Shown: positions 32,633 through 41,821 of the stretch, one piece after another | How the letters are laid out: each line of letters begins with the position of its first letter | Numbering within the stretch: position 1 is the first letter of the stretch | Assembly: GCF_019649055.1 (NCBI RefSeq) | Contig: NW_026570342.1 | Coordinates: 1 to 64,000 of the forward strand | Direction of reading: 5' to 3' | From: Paramacrobiotus metropolitanus | Lineage: Eukaryota; Tardigrada; Eutardigrada; Parachela; Macrobiotidae | DNA length: 64,000 bases | Translations under genes and position numbers: made by a program | Notes under the pieces: generated by a model | The model's input: the letters and a program-made list of their open reading frames with translations, nothing else | Told to the model about the DNA's origin: nothing | Database searches by the model: none

Positions 32633-34234
32633 CTAAGACTTTCCCTTCTGTTGGGTGGAGTCTTCCGGTTCCGGCGAAATTTCCATCGGCGAGGGTGGTG
32701 GAAGCGACTGTACGTCCTTTGGTATAAACCGTCCCTTCGCACTCCGAGTTGGTTTGGCTGTACTTGCTCGTCCCGCCGGAGCCGATGCCGTGCCGACATA
32801 TGTTGTCGGTTCGTGCGGTGCTCGAGGTCGGGTTAAGGCTTGGACTCGTCTTTGTGACGACTGTGCAGCCGTACGAGCTATATGCAGCAAAGTGGCTGCA
32901 TCATCCGACGGTTGTTCGTTGGATTCACTGTATTCTTCGGTCGGTTCCGTGCCCGCCGGAGGCTTATCCGTGTTGACGTAAGACATCCGGAGGTTAAATT
33001 CACGCCGATGTTGTTCCAGGATGAAGTTAGGCACGGTGTACCGAACAGGGACGTCGCGTTCCGCATTTGTCGTCTGAAGGGTATGTGCGGCGACCAGTTC
33101 TTCTATTCGGCCCTCGATATGGCTGATGATATCATCAATGTTGCCCTTTCTGTCCATGTACATCACGTTATATACACGGGCAATTTGGACCAGGTTCGAT
33201 CCGCGGGGATTCCGAATATATCCGATGCACCGTGCAATTGTAGTCGGTGTGTCGTCCGCGTTCCTCGCCGCTGCGCTTCTAAGTGACTTGATGAGGTCCG
33301 GTTGGATAAGTTCAGTCATCCGTCCCCATTGTCGGTGAACGGCGACCGCTAATCCATAATCGAGGGTCCAGGCGACGATCTGCATCATGAATTGATGCGT
33401 TAACCACTTTCCGGTTTCGCCTTCGACTTGTATGTTATTCGACAAGTCCTGTACTAAGGATTGGTAAATGTCCTTAGCGTTTTCCTTGGCGTTCCGGATA
33501 CTACGGACGACCTCGACGTGTACTCGGACTTTACGAATTAGCGTGTCAACCGGATCGTCCGGCTGTTCGTCCGGAAGGCGTTCGCGTACATCGTCTGGGG
33601 CTGGCCACTGTGATTCATCCGTGTCCGCTCCGTGGTCGAACATTTCCTTCAGGTCGCCTTTATATCCTTCGTAAGGATCCCCATCTCCCTGGTCGGAGAT
33701 TGAATCCTTTTCTTCGATGTCCGAGGTTTTATCGGGCTCGTCGTCCGACTGTTGTTTAGATGTTGAAGGCTGAGGTTGTTCGGGTGGAGTCGGCGGTTTG
33801 GGTGGGTTCCGTAACCGACCTCCTGAAGTCTTAGCCGGCTTTGTGCCGGTCCGTTCCATGACTTCTTTGAATTTCCGTTCGACCGCCTCCTTGTCGTGCG
33901 GTTCCTGAGCCTTCTCCTTCTGCTCGGTCCTTTGTGGGCCGGCATCCGAAATGTCCAGGTCGTCGGACGACTTGTGTCGTTTAGCCGGGTTAGGCTTAGG
34001 CGTCTTGACCGTTGAATCCGACTTCGGTTTGGTCGGTTCTTTAGCCTCCGGCTTTACGGGTTTCTTCTGTACTTCCGTCGGTTGCGGTTTAGGAGACTGT
34101 TTCGCTGCTTCCTTCTTGGCCTTCCGTTTATCCTTGTGGGATTTTGCGGAATTGGCCGAGTTGATGACTTTGGTGTCTAGATCGTCGTCGATCTGGACGG
34201 AAGGTTGTCTGGTCGGAGGGGAACTTTCATCTTA
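32633..34234 (-). pseudogene. Accessory ORF 5: lysine-rich start and helical domain, ends at TAG
   Basis: The frame is open from 34,234, right after a TAA, overlaps ORF 4's end by 57 bases in the -1 frame and has no early ATG (first at 33,859). It starts with a KKEAAKQSPKPQPTE-type lysine/proline region and an acidic linker. A folded-looking domain follows: RKVRVHVEVVRSIRNAKE, TGKWLTHQFMMQIVAWTLDYG, PTTIARCIGYIRNPRGSNL and IISHIEGRIEELVAAHTLQ. It ends at TAG 32,633-32,635; the same frame continues open for another 720 bases. Unknown family. Confidence 0.6.
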
Positions 34235-36915
34235 ACGACGGGTTGTTGTACCGTCTTTTTGGTCGACTTGGGTTCCGGAGCGGTGGTTTGACGTGGAGTC
34301 GGTGTAGCCGCTTGTAGGGCTTTAGGTCGGCTCCTTTCCGCTCGGTAATGTTCTCCCATTCGTTTCATCACGTCGGCCATCTTCTCGGTAAGTCGGTCGT
34401 GGTCACGCCGAGCTTCCGTTGTGTTCCCAACTATACTAGCACGTCGGATTCTCAACGAGTGCCAGAGTTCCCTATCCTCCGGGTATGCCATGTCGATGCA
34501 GGCATCCTGTTCCGACCTCGTTAAGTCCTTTACATGTTGTAAGGCTAGGTCGTCATGAAATTCACGCGACGAGTCCTGAGGTGGTTTCTCCTTAGCCGTA
34601 CTCCGTTTGGTCGGTATGTTACCCGACTCGGTCGTCGACTCGTTCGTTCCAGACTCGTCTATTGTTAGACGTGGGCCAGAGTGAACGGAGGTCGGTTCGT
34701 CCCTTTGTGGTGACGTTTCGACCGTAATTCCGACTCGCGCTTCCGAGGGGGATGTTGTCTCCATCTCTTCCTCGGTTTTCTTCGGTTTCGTGGGGGTATT
34801 CCGAGGTGAGAACCTAAGTGGTTTCTCAGTCGTCGGTTGACTTGGCAGCTTAGTCGGCTGGGATGCTGATCGAGTCGGCGAAATCTGCTTTACCGGCGAT
34901 CTACCTCGTTTCGGTATGGATCCCTTCGTAGGTGCCGCTGCCTTTTGGTGCATGGAGTCGTCGGAGTCGATGTTGTCCGCGTTCTCCTCATCTTCGCTGC
35001 TATCCGACATTGTTATCGGAATCTTCTCGGTAACCTCTTCTCCAGGCCCAGGTTGAATCTCCAATGTGTAAGCGCCCGGGTTAATGCTCGGGTTGCGGAG
35101 CCGCTGAATCGTCTGGATCATGTTCGTGTCCAGCGGGAGTTGTCGTAACTCCTGCTTTCCGCATCTTAGAGTCACCAACCTTCTGAGGACTTTGTCTCTG
35201 TCCTGAATTGTAGCATGGATCTTGTGGGCCATCTGAGTCTGTTGCTCTTCCGTCATGGTCCGATCACGGATACCTCCTTGAAGTTGTGCTTCGTAGAGTA
35301 TCCGCTGAAGTTCCAGCGTCTTAGCTTGGCCGACTAACTTCTTATGGACGGCCGGAGTGAACAAGGCCTTCGCTCCCATTACTTTCCGTGACGGGCTCGG
35401 CTTCTCTTCGGCCGGTGGTAGGGAAGACGGAGTCGCCTTCAGGATTTCCAGGAGTTGTTCCTTGGTCCTGACTGGTGATGGCGACTTCGACGGGAAGAGC
35501 TGCCTGCGTGGTCCGTGCTCTTCGATGTTACTCGTCGGTTTTGGCTTCCGTGCAAATTTCGGCGAGTTCGATCCGCCTGGTTGGAGGATAAGTCGACCAT
35601 CAGGTGTTCGTTCACTCTGCGGTTCTCTTTGTGAGAGCCCAGGTAACGTTGTAGGTCGTTCCATGGGTTTAGGTCGGCTAACTTCTGTTGTTCCGACTTC
35701 CTCCAAAGTGTCCATTGGTTCATCGTCGCCTTCAAGTGGAGGTACTGGCACTTCGTCCATCGGCTCGTCTTGGTGACTCACCGGTGGAACTACCTGTGTC
35801 GGTTTGACAGGTTGTACCTTTGGCTTTTTGGCTGATGGCGGTCTCTTCGATTTCCTCTGTTCCTCCGCTTCCTTCCGTTTGTAGAAGTCGTCTACGAAGG
35901 ACTGAATCATGGCTACTAATGTTTGTAGCCGTTCCTGATTCTTAGCCGACCAAACTGTTGTTGGTCGGAGGATGATTCGGGTTTCCTTGGTGTTATTCTC
36001 CAAGTGTCCGAGGTTAATGTCGATCTGACAATACTGTGGACTCCGCTGGTCGGTTTCGTCCATCATTTTACGCAGTTCGACGATAACGGCGTCCGCTCGC
36101 AGTAACTGTGTGTTAACCGCTTTTATCCAATCAAGGTCGGGTTTGGCTGGTGGGGCTGGAGGTGGAAGTCGGACGGAGTCGAAAGTCGGTTTCCGAGCCG
36201 TCTGGATCTTTGTGATTCGAGACGACCGTCCTTCAGCCATGGCGTTTGTTGCCAGGTTGGTTGACTCCTGTTCTTTGTCTCGTTCCTTCTCTTCCTCGTA
36301 CTCGTTCACCCTTGTTTCCAACCATGAGGTAGTTCGGATAAGGTGTTGCCGAGTCCTAATCGTTTGTGGGGCGTCCGGATGACAAAGTCGTCGTATGAAC
36401 CGGGCATTGTTTCCCCACGCCAGGATGTCTCGGTCCAAGTCGTTTGCTTCTTGACTGTTGTCGACACAGAAATTTCTGCGGGCTCTCATCTCTGTGATGA
36501 GTTCCGCTACCCTAGCCAATAGTTTGACTATATGTGGCGCGACCGTACTCGACAATTTGTCAGTGTCCGGTATGGCTTCCATGATCCGAGCTTCTGTAGC
36601 TGGAGACATGGGCCGGTCGGCCATTTCCATCGGTTTCGGTTGAGTCGAGCCTACCGTCGAAGTCGGTTGGAGTTGGATCCGAGCCGTCGTCGAGGTCGGT
36701 TGACTCGAAATGTTCGACTGTTGCGAACCACGTTTTTCTCGGTGTATTCTTTCCGCCATGCAATCGCGTCGAAGCATATCAATCTCTGCTTCAATGTCTT
36801 GGACGTGCATCTGGGAAATCTTAAGTTGATCTCCGATTGCTGTCCGTATGTTACGGATGGTCGGATCTGTTCCGTCCATACTGTCGACTTGACGTTGTAA
36901 GTCGGCGGCAATCTT
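34177..36915 (-). CDS. Accessory ORF 4: half B module, A and B modules, acidic and PT-rich regions
   Basis: ATG at 36,879, but protein-like sequence starts about 12 codons earlier. It opens with the second half of the B module broken at the ORF 3 junction, then an A module (DLDRDILAWGNNARFIRRL, DAPQTIRTRQ) and a B module (AVNTQLLRADAVIVELRK). The middle is Pro/Thr-rich. A second helical region follows (AKTLELQRILYEAQLQGG, DKVLRRLVTLRCGKQELRQ), then an acidic patch (SDSSEDEENADNIDSDDS). Near the end is a helical domain with HVKDLTRSEQDACIDMAYP. Largest accessory frame; no enzyme signature. Confidence 0.68.
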   Translation of the reverse strand, partial: KIAADLQRQVDSMDGTDPTIRNIRTAIGDQLKISQMHVQDIEAEIDMLRRDCMAERIHREKRGSQQSNISSQPTSTTARIQLQPTSTVGSTQPKPMEMADRPMSPATEARIMEAIPDTDKLSSTVAPHIVKLLARVAELITEMRARRNFCVDNSQEANDLDRDILAWGNNARFIRRLCHPDAPQTIRTRQHLIRTTSWLETRVNEYEEEKERDKEQESTNLATNAMAEGRSSRITKIQTARKPTFDSVRLPPPAPPAKPDLDWIKAVNTQLLRADAVIVELRKMMDETDQRSPQYCQIDINLGHLENNTKETRIILRPTTVWSAKNQERLQTLVAMIQSFVDDFYKRKEAEEQRKSKRPPSAKKPKVQPVKPTQVVPPVSHQDEPMDEVPVPPLEGDDEPMDTLEEVGTTEVSRPKPMERPTTLPGLSQREPQSERTPDGRLILQPGGSNSPKFARKPKPTSNIEEHGPRRQLFPSKSPSPVRTKEQLLEILKATPSSLPPAEEKPSPSRKVMGAKALFTPAVHKKLVGQAKTLELQRILYEAQLQGGIRDRTMTEEQQTQMAHKIHATIQDRDKVLRRLVTLRCGKQELRQLPLDTNMIQTIQRLRNPSINPGAYTLEIQPGPGEEVTEKIPITMSDSSEDEENADNIDSDDSMHQKAAAPTKGSIPKRGRSPVKQISPTRSASQPTKLPSQPTTEKPLRFSPRNTPTKPKKTEEEMETTSPSEARVGITVETSPQRDEPTSVHSGPRLTIDESGTNESTTESGNIPTKRSTAKEKPPQDSSREFHDDLALQHVKDLTRSEQDACIDMAYPEDRELWHSLRIRRASIVGNTTEARRDHDRLTEKMADVMKRMGEHYRAERSRPKALQAATPTPRQTTAPEPKSTKKTVQQPVVKMKVPLRPDNLPSRSTTI

Positions 36916-37709
36916 TGTACACGAGCCAGCTTGTGGTCGAGTATTTTCTTCTGGTCTGCCAATGTGGGCTCGGGTGGTTGTTGCGAAGCAGTCGGGTGCG
37001 GCTGAGTGGAGGTCGGCTGAACCCTTTGTGGGTTAGCCTCGAGGATTTTCCACAAGTCTTCGACCCGCCTTGAGCAGATGTTGTACTGCTGATCCAAGGC
37101 GTCACGCATCTGTTTCTCCATAGCGTTGTTAGGGTCGAGCTCCCGGAGTTGTTTTCCGAGCTTCTCCATAACTTCGACCGCCTCTCGGTACTGATCTTCG
37201 ACTTCGCCGATGTTGACTTCTTTTTGTTCAACTACTTCGGTGAACGGGAGTTTAACGTCAAGTCCAACTGATGGGACTGGAGAAGGTGTTCTCTCCCGAG
37301 CTGGTACTGGTGCTCCCGCTTTGTTCGGGTTAGCCAAGTACTGTTTGACGTAGTCGATCACCGACTGAAGTGCTTCGATTAGCCGGTCTCGGTTCGGGCC
37401 TGGCGGTGGAATTTCCCATGAGCCTAGAGTATCGGCCCAATCCAACTCGAGTCGTAATGCTCGGTCGATCCGGGTGAGGTCGGTTTCCTCTTGTTCCGTT
37501 AAGGTTCCGCTAAGTCGGTGGAAGAAGATATCGGCTAAGTCCTGTCCAGCTTGGGTAATTATGTCCATGTTGGCAATTGGGTTTTCCTTCGGTGTCGTGC
37601 CGACTAAAGTCATCACCGCTGTCGTAGTCGGTGCTGCTCGGCGAGGTGGCGATGGAGTCGGAATCCGTTTAGTGTATGCCGGTTCCGTGTCGAGGATCTC
37701 TGTGATCAA
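36900..37709 (-). pseudogene. Accessory ORF 3: A and B modules, 3' end out of frame
   Basis: The frame opens directly after a TAG and overlaps accessory ORF 2's end by 40 bases, without a good ATG. One A module (GQDLADIFFHRL ... ETDLTRIDRALRLELDWADT) and one B module (YREAVEVMEKLGKQLREL, DPNNAMEKQM) are followed by the first helix of another B module (KKILDHKLAR). The frame stays open to 36,651, but its last 75 codons look random, while the remaining helix of that B module is in the -1 frame at the start of the next ORF. Confidence 0.65.
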
Positions 37710-39465
37710 CTACCGACCTGAGTTGCCGTTCGTCGGCCTCAGTTGGTTCACTTTTGCCAATAAGGATATCCGCCTTTTTCAGGTAGGCCATCAGGTCGTT
37801 CATCTTCTGTCTCGCCACTTTAAGAGTTTCGGGATCAGACGGTGTCTCGTTGACAAAGGATCGCTGGAGGTGTTCCAGTAGATTCCATCCGTCGGTTATT
37901 ATTCCTGCCATCTTTTCCCTGCGGCTTTTCCGCATCGCCGAATGCATTTCCGCCGCCGATGAGGTCGACGGTAATGCGTCCGAAGTCTCCGTGTCGGAGT
38001 CGGGTAGTCGGTTCTGCTTTCGGCTGTAGTCTTGCAGCCGGTTAATGGCATCCATCGTGAGTTGGAAACGGGCTCCCGGTTCGACCATGCCTGGTCGTAT
38101 CAGGTTTCTCACTAGTTGTATGTGAGTGTCGAACTCGGAGGCTATTTTCTGCACGTTCGGTTCGATTTCCTTCGCCGCGCGTCGCCTGATTCGTCTCAGT
38201 GCGCGTTCCGCCTCTTTGATGGCACTTTTGGCGTAGAGGATCGTCCTGTCGGGTGAGGTGTTCGACATTACGGCCTGTGTGGTCGTCGTCGATAATGCGG
38301 GTAAGAGGCTTCGATGATCCTCGTTGAGCTTGGCTAGTAGCGCAACTCCTGGTTCCAATAGCCGTTGATGTGCCAACGTCTGTGGCGTCCCGTTTTGGAC
38401 TAGACTCTCGACTAACTCTATGTGAGTTGTGAAGTCGTCGATCTTCTGTAAGGCGGAGCGTTCCAGGCCTTGTTGCGAACGTTCACGCATCTTCTCCAGG
38501 ATTTGCTTTGCCTCTCGTAGGGCTCTCCTGGCGTTAGTGATTGTCTTCTCGCCGTTCACGGCTGGCGTCGCTAGGGCCTGCATCGTCTGTGGAGACCGTG
38601 GTGTTGCGGTCAGCTGAATCATCTGTTGCTCGACGTGAATTACTTTGTCGAGCTCCGCTTGGCGATCGAACGCCTGCTTGTACTGGTTGAGCAGGACTTG
38701 GAATTCGCGAGGATGGTCGGCTCCACTTGTTGGGAGGTTCTGCATCCGTTCCTTAATCGCGTTCGATTGATTGATCACTTCATCCCGCTTCCTTTTCAGT
38801 GTTTCGAGCGTCCGAAGTCGTGCCGGGTCGAACACTTGTGTATTCAGCGGGTGTGCTCCGCTGTCGACCTGTGTGGTCGGCGGTGGAGGCGATGATATCG
38901 GTGAAGTCCTAATGGCTCCCGGTTGTAACGTCGTCGGTTGGGCGTTATCCGTCTGTAAGGTCGGAGATTTTTCCATTAAGACGGCCGTCTTCACCTGATG
39001 CATGGCTGTTCGGAGTCGGTGTTTGTCCACCTCTGTGGTGGGCAAACCGTACCGAGTAAGATCTTCAGTTAGCCCTATGTGAGTTATGAGATCGTTAATT
39101 TTCCGAACTGGATCTACTTCGGTGAAATCCCGGATTCCTTCAGCGATTCTTCCGTAAATGGCTTGGAGGGCTTCTTTGCCGTCGAGGATGGTCTTCCAGA
39201 CTTCTGTCGTCTGGTCATCCTGTCCGATCTGAAGTGCCATGGCATGATACCGGAGCTGGGGAACCTGTTGTTCGGTTCCACCCGTCTGGCTCTGGATTAT
39301 CTGGTGAATCCTTCGGTAATGCATATTCAGTCGGATGGCCTGATCGTCTGTAGTTATGCCTTCGCGTTGTTCGATCAGTTGGCGGGCGACGCGCAGGCTT
39401 CGGTGGAGGTCGTTTACTATCTGAGCCCTGTTGGCGATAGCTGGTAAGTCTCCGCCGCTCGTCAT
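37669..39465 (-). CDS. Accessory ORF 2: five A modules and one B module
   Basis: ATG at 39,465, though the frame is open and module-like upstream (VRAAIQVGNRILDGI), so it probably once continued from accessory ORF 1. Module A occurs near residues 13-80, 88-161, 307-380, 406-481 and 518-585. Its pattern is AL-x2-A-x2-IL, then KI-x-DF-x-THI-x-LV-x2-L, then G-x-P, then a third helix. One B module lies near 212-281. TTTTQAV separates A3 from A4. All alpha by composition. Unknown function; a structural or scaffold role is a guess. Confidence 0.7.
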   Translation of the reverse strand: MTSGGDLPAIANRAQIVNDLHRSLRVARQLIEQREGITTDDQAIRLNMHYRRIHQIIQSQTGGTEQQVPQLRYHAMALQIGQDDQTTEVWKTILDGKEALQAIYGRIAEGIRDFTEVDPVRKINDLITHIGLTEDLTRYGLPTTEVDKHRLRTAMHQVKTAVLMEKSPTLQTDNAQPTTLQPGAIRTSPISSPPPPTTQVDSGAHPLNTQVFDPARLRTLETLKRKRDEVINQSNAIKERMQNLPTSGADHPREFQVLLNQYKQAFDRQAELDKVIHVEQQMIQLTATPRSPQTMQALATPAVNGEKTITNARRALREAKQILEKMRERSQQGLERSALQKIDDFTTHIELVESLVQNGTPQTLAHQRLLEPGVALLAKLNEDHRSLLPALSTTTTQAVMSNTSPDRTILYAKSAIKEAERALRRIRRRAAKEIEPNVQKIASEFDTHIQLVRNLIRPGMVEPGARFQLTMDAINRLQDYSRKQNRLPDSDTETSDALPSTSSAAEMHSAMRKSRREKMAGIITDGWNLLEHLQRSFVNETPSDPETLKVARQKMNDLMAYLKKADILIGKSEPTEADERQLRSVVDHRDPRHGTGIH

Positions 39466-39518
39466 CCTTATGCCGTCGAGGATTCGATTTCCGACCTGGA
39501 TGGCGGCCCGTACATCCG

Positions 39519-41645
39519 TTATTTGAGGGATTGGTACGGCTGACGACCTTCGTTTTCCGCTGCTTCCAAGTTTTGGGTCAAGTGATGATGCCGGTCAATT
39601 CGGTTTTGCGCGTTCTGCATTCTTGTTCGGATGACGGTCAGTTCCGCCGTAGTTGCTGGCAGTCCGGTAGTCAAGTATGACTGAAGTCCGGCCATGTAGT
39701 CACGAATGACTTTCCCGTTGTGTTCAAGGGCTTGCCATTCAGGAGTTCCGGCCTGTATATCCTCCATGACCGCGCCCATTCGTTCCACGACTATTCCGGC
39801 CATTCGTAAAAGTGCCCGTAGCTCCTGCAGTGTTGGGAGCGGCAGTACAGGTAGTCCTTGTGGGACTTGCTGTGTCGGGTTCGCTTGAAGAACCGGAATT
39901 TGAAGTGGTAGCAACCCTTGGCCTACGTTGACCGTTATCGTCGGTTGGGGTTGACTCGTCGGGACGGCCGCTGGTTGGGTCGTCGTCGGTTGGAGTGCTC
40001 TGATTTCGTTCTCCTTCTCCATACATTTCTTCGTCCAGTGGTCGATCAGTTCGAGAATGCCCTGGACGGCTTGATGGTGATGTTCCTTCGTTGGATCGAG
40101 AGTGGCCAGACGTTCCTTCGTCGTGTTTATATCATGAAGGTATTCCTTGCGTTTCTGCGCTAAGGCGTCCAACCGGGCTAGTCGGATTTCTTCGTCAATC
40201 ACCGCCTGTGTGGTCGGTGCTGAGATTCCGGACGAGCGCAGGTTTCGTTCCTCAGCTCGTATCTTCCTTTCCAGGTGAGCGGCCTGGTCGGTACGTTGTT
40301 GTTCCTCCCGGCCTATTCTTCCTAGTTCGGCGGTGTAATTCTCCGTTGTTTGGGGGAGCCTTGTGTAACTCATTCTGAGTTTCACTGCCTCCTTCATCGC
40401 CTCTTCCTTCTGGACGCGGAGTTTTCCGATCTCCAGCGACGGTGTTCGGCCAGGCACTTGTTGGCCTGCCGAAGTCGACGGAGTTGGCTGGGACGTCGGT
40501 ACGATAGCCTGTGTGGTTATCTGCGGAGGGCCAGGGTCAGGATCTCCCAATCGTTGAGCCACATGTCGAGCTACCGCTTGTTGGCAAATTCGGAGAGACT
40601 GTTGTTCCCTCTCGTAGAGCGTCTTGTTGGCATCATTCAAGCGTGCTTCGTTTAGGGAAAGTTGACCTAGTAACGCCGCTCGGTAGTCGGCGTGACTCGG
40701 GTCCATCTGTGAAGTCTGCGTCAGTGCTTGGTTTATCGTGTCTATGTGAGCACGAGCCAGCTTTGCTTGTTGGCGCAGTTCTTCGTCCGTCCTTCCGTTG
40801 GTGTTGATTTCTTGGACGACCACGAAGGGTGGAGGCATCGACGTTACGACCTGTGTGGCCGTCGTCGAGACAGGCACTTGTTGGCTCTGTCCTCCGACCT
40901 GACTTCTGTGCTGGTTCAGCCGATTCATTAAGTGAGTCGTCGCGTTCGGATCCATCCAGGAACTTTGTTGTCCGGGTGGTCGAAGATGAGTCGGCGAAGT
41001 CGGTGGCGTGAGCAATATTGGCCTTGGTGGCGAAATTGTGCCATCCGGGTTGATCATACTGATCGTCGCAATTTGTGGGGGTGGCATTCCCGACGTTGGC
41101 GGGATTGATGCGAATCGCATCGCCGCTGGGCTGTATGGGAAGCTACTCGGCGCCAATGTGGGCGTCGTGTAGATCGGTCCAGCCGTGTTCGCCATCCCTG
41201 GCACCATTGTCGGTGTCGGGTAAGCTGCTCCGGTCATCATTGTTGATGCCGAGCTGGTCAGTCCGACTATTGTTGTCGGTGCCGACCACTGATACGGTGG
41301 CATTTGACCATGTGGGTCTTCTGCCGTTACCGGAGTCGTTTGACTCGTTCCAGTGCCGAGATTCCACAGGCAGCCTGTGTTATCGACTGCTGTGTTCGGC
41401 GGCAAAACCTGCGGCGGCATGGCTCCTCGTTGGGGCCCGACCGTAAGACCTGCTAACACATTAGCTGTTAAGTTAGCGCTAGGATTATCTACCTGCGGTA
41501 AGGGCGTCTGTGTGGCCGACCGCGAATTATCCGATCGCGATGTCGAGCGATGAGTCGGATAAGGCTGGGATCGGTTCGATCCGCCGCCGCTGCGTCCGCT
41601 GTTCGATCCGCTGGAAGGTGGGTCGTGTCGATGACGACCTGACAT
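39519..41645 (-). CDS. Accessory ORF 1: PT-rich N-terminus, then helical modules
   Basis: It has a clear ATG (MSGRHRHDPPSSGSN). Residues 1-270 are Pro/Thr/Ser-rich. Then come three copies of a helical module of about 70 residues (call it B: helix, D-P-x3-Y-like turn, helix; e.g. LARLDALAQKRKEYL ... LATLDPTKEHHH ... ENEIRAL) and, at the end, one copy of a second module (A: LEHNGKVIRDYMAGLQSYLT, TGLPATTAEL). TTQA-type linkers separate modules. No known domain. The stop lies 54 bases before the next ATG, but the next ORF's frame is open and protein-like back across that gap. Confidence 0.7.
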   Translation of the reverse strand: MSGRHRHDPPSSGSNSGRSGGGSNRSQPYPTHRSTSRSDNSRSATQTPLPQVDNPSANLTANVLAGLTVGPQRGAMPPQVLPPNTAVDNTGCLWNLGTGTSQTTPVTAEDPHGQMPPYQWSAPTTIVGLTSSASTMMTGAAYPTPTMVPGMANTAGPIYTTPTLAPSSFPYSPAAMRFASIPPTSGMPPPQIATISMINPDGTISPPRPILLTPPTSPTHLRPPGQQSSWMDPNATTHLMNRLNQHRSQVGGQSQQVPVSTTATQVVTSMPPPFVVVQEINTNGRTDEELRQQAKLARAHIDTINQALTQTSQMDPSHADYRAALLGQLSLNEARLNDANKTLYEREQQSLRICQQAVARHVAQRLGDPDPGPPQITTQAIVPTSQPTPSTSAGQQVPGRTPSLEIGKLRVQKEEAMKEAVKLRMSYTRLPQTTENYTAELGRIGREEQQRTDQAAHLERKIRAEERNLRSSGISAPTTQAVIDEEIRLARLDALAQKRKEYLHDINTTKERLATLDPTKEHHHQAVQGILELIDHWTKKCMEKENEIRALQPTTTQPAAVPTSQPQPTITVNVGQGLLPLQIPVLQANPTQQVPQGLPVLPLPTLQELRALLRMAGIVVERMGAVMEDIQAGTPEWQALEHNGKVIRDYMAGLQSYLTTGLPATTAELTVIRTRMQNAQNRIDRHHHLTQNLEAAENEGRQPYQSLK

Positions 41646-41821
41646 TGTTGCTTGCTGTCAAGGAGAGGAAATACGGCGCGTTAGAATTCTACCAACTCCC
41701 GTACATTCAACTGAAGATGTTCCGGTCAACTGAAGAGATTCCATTTCGACACCATAGGTCCATCTATACCTAGCTACTGTTAAGCTACCTAAAACTTATT
41801 CTAAGTTTTACACCTATGGCC
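41646..41821 (-). other. Gap between integrase and the first accessory ORF
   Basis: 176 bases without a protein-like frame separate pol from the accessory region. This gap and the ATG at 41,645 suggest separate initiation of the accessory protein. Confidence 0.5.

Noticed and set aside
32633-32635. Programmed readthrough of TAG, as in murine leukaemia virus
   Set aside because: The following bases (TCGACC) are not a known readthrough context, and other single stops of all three types occur in the same element.
34936-36382. Many plus-strand frames opposite the accessory ORFs
   Set aside because: They are Ser/Arg/Gly/Val-rich mirror images of Pro/Thr/Asp-rich minus-strand coding sequence and contain no motif.
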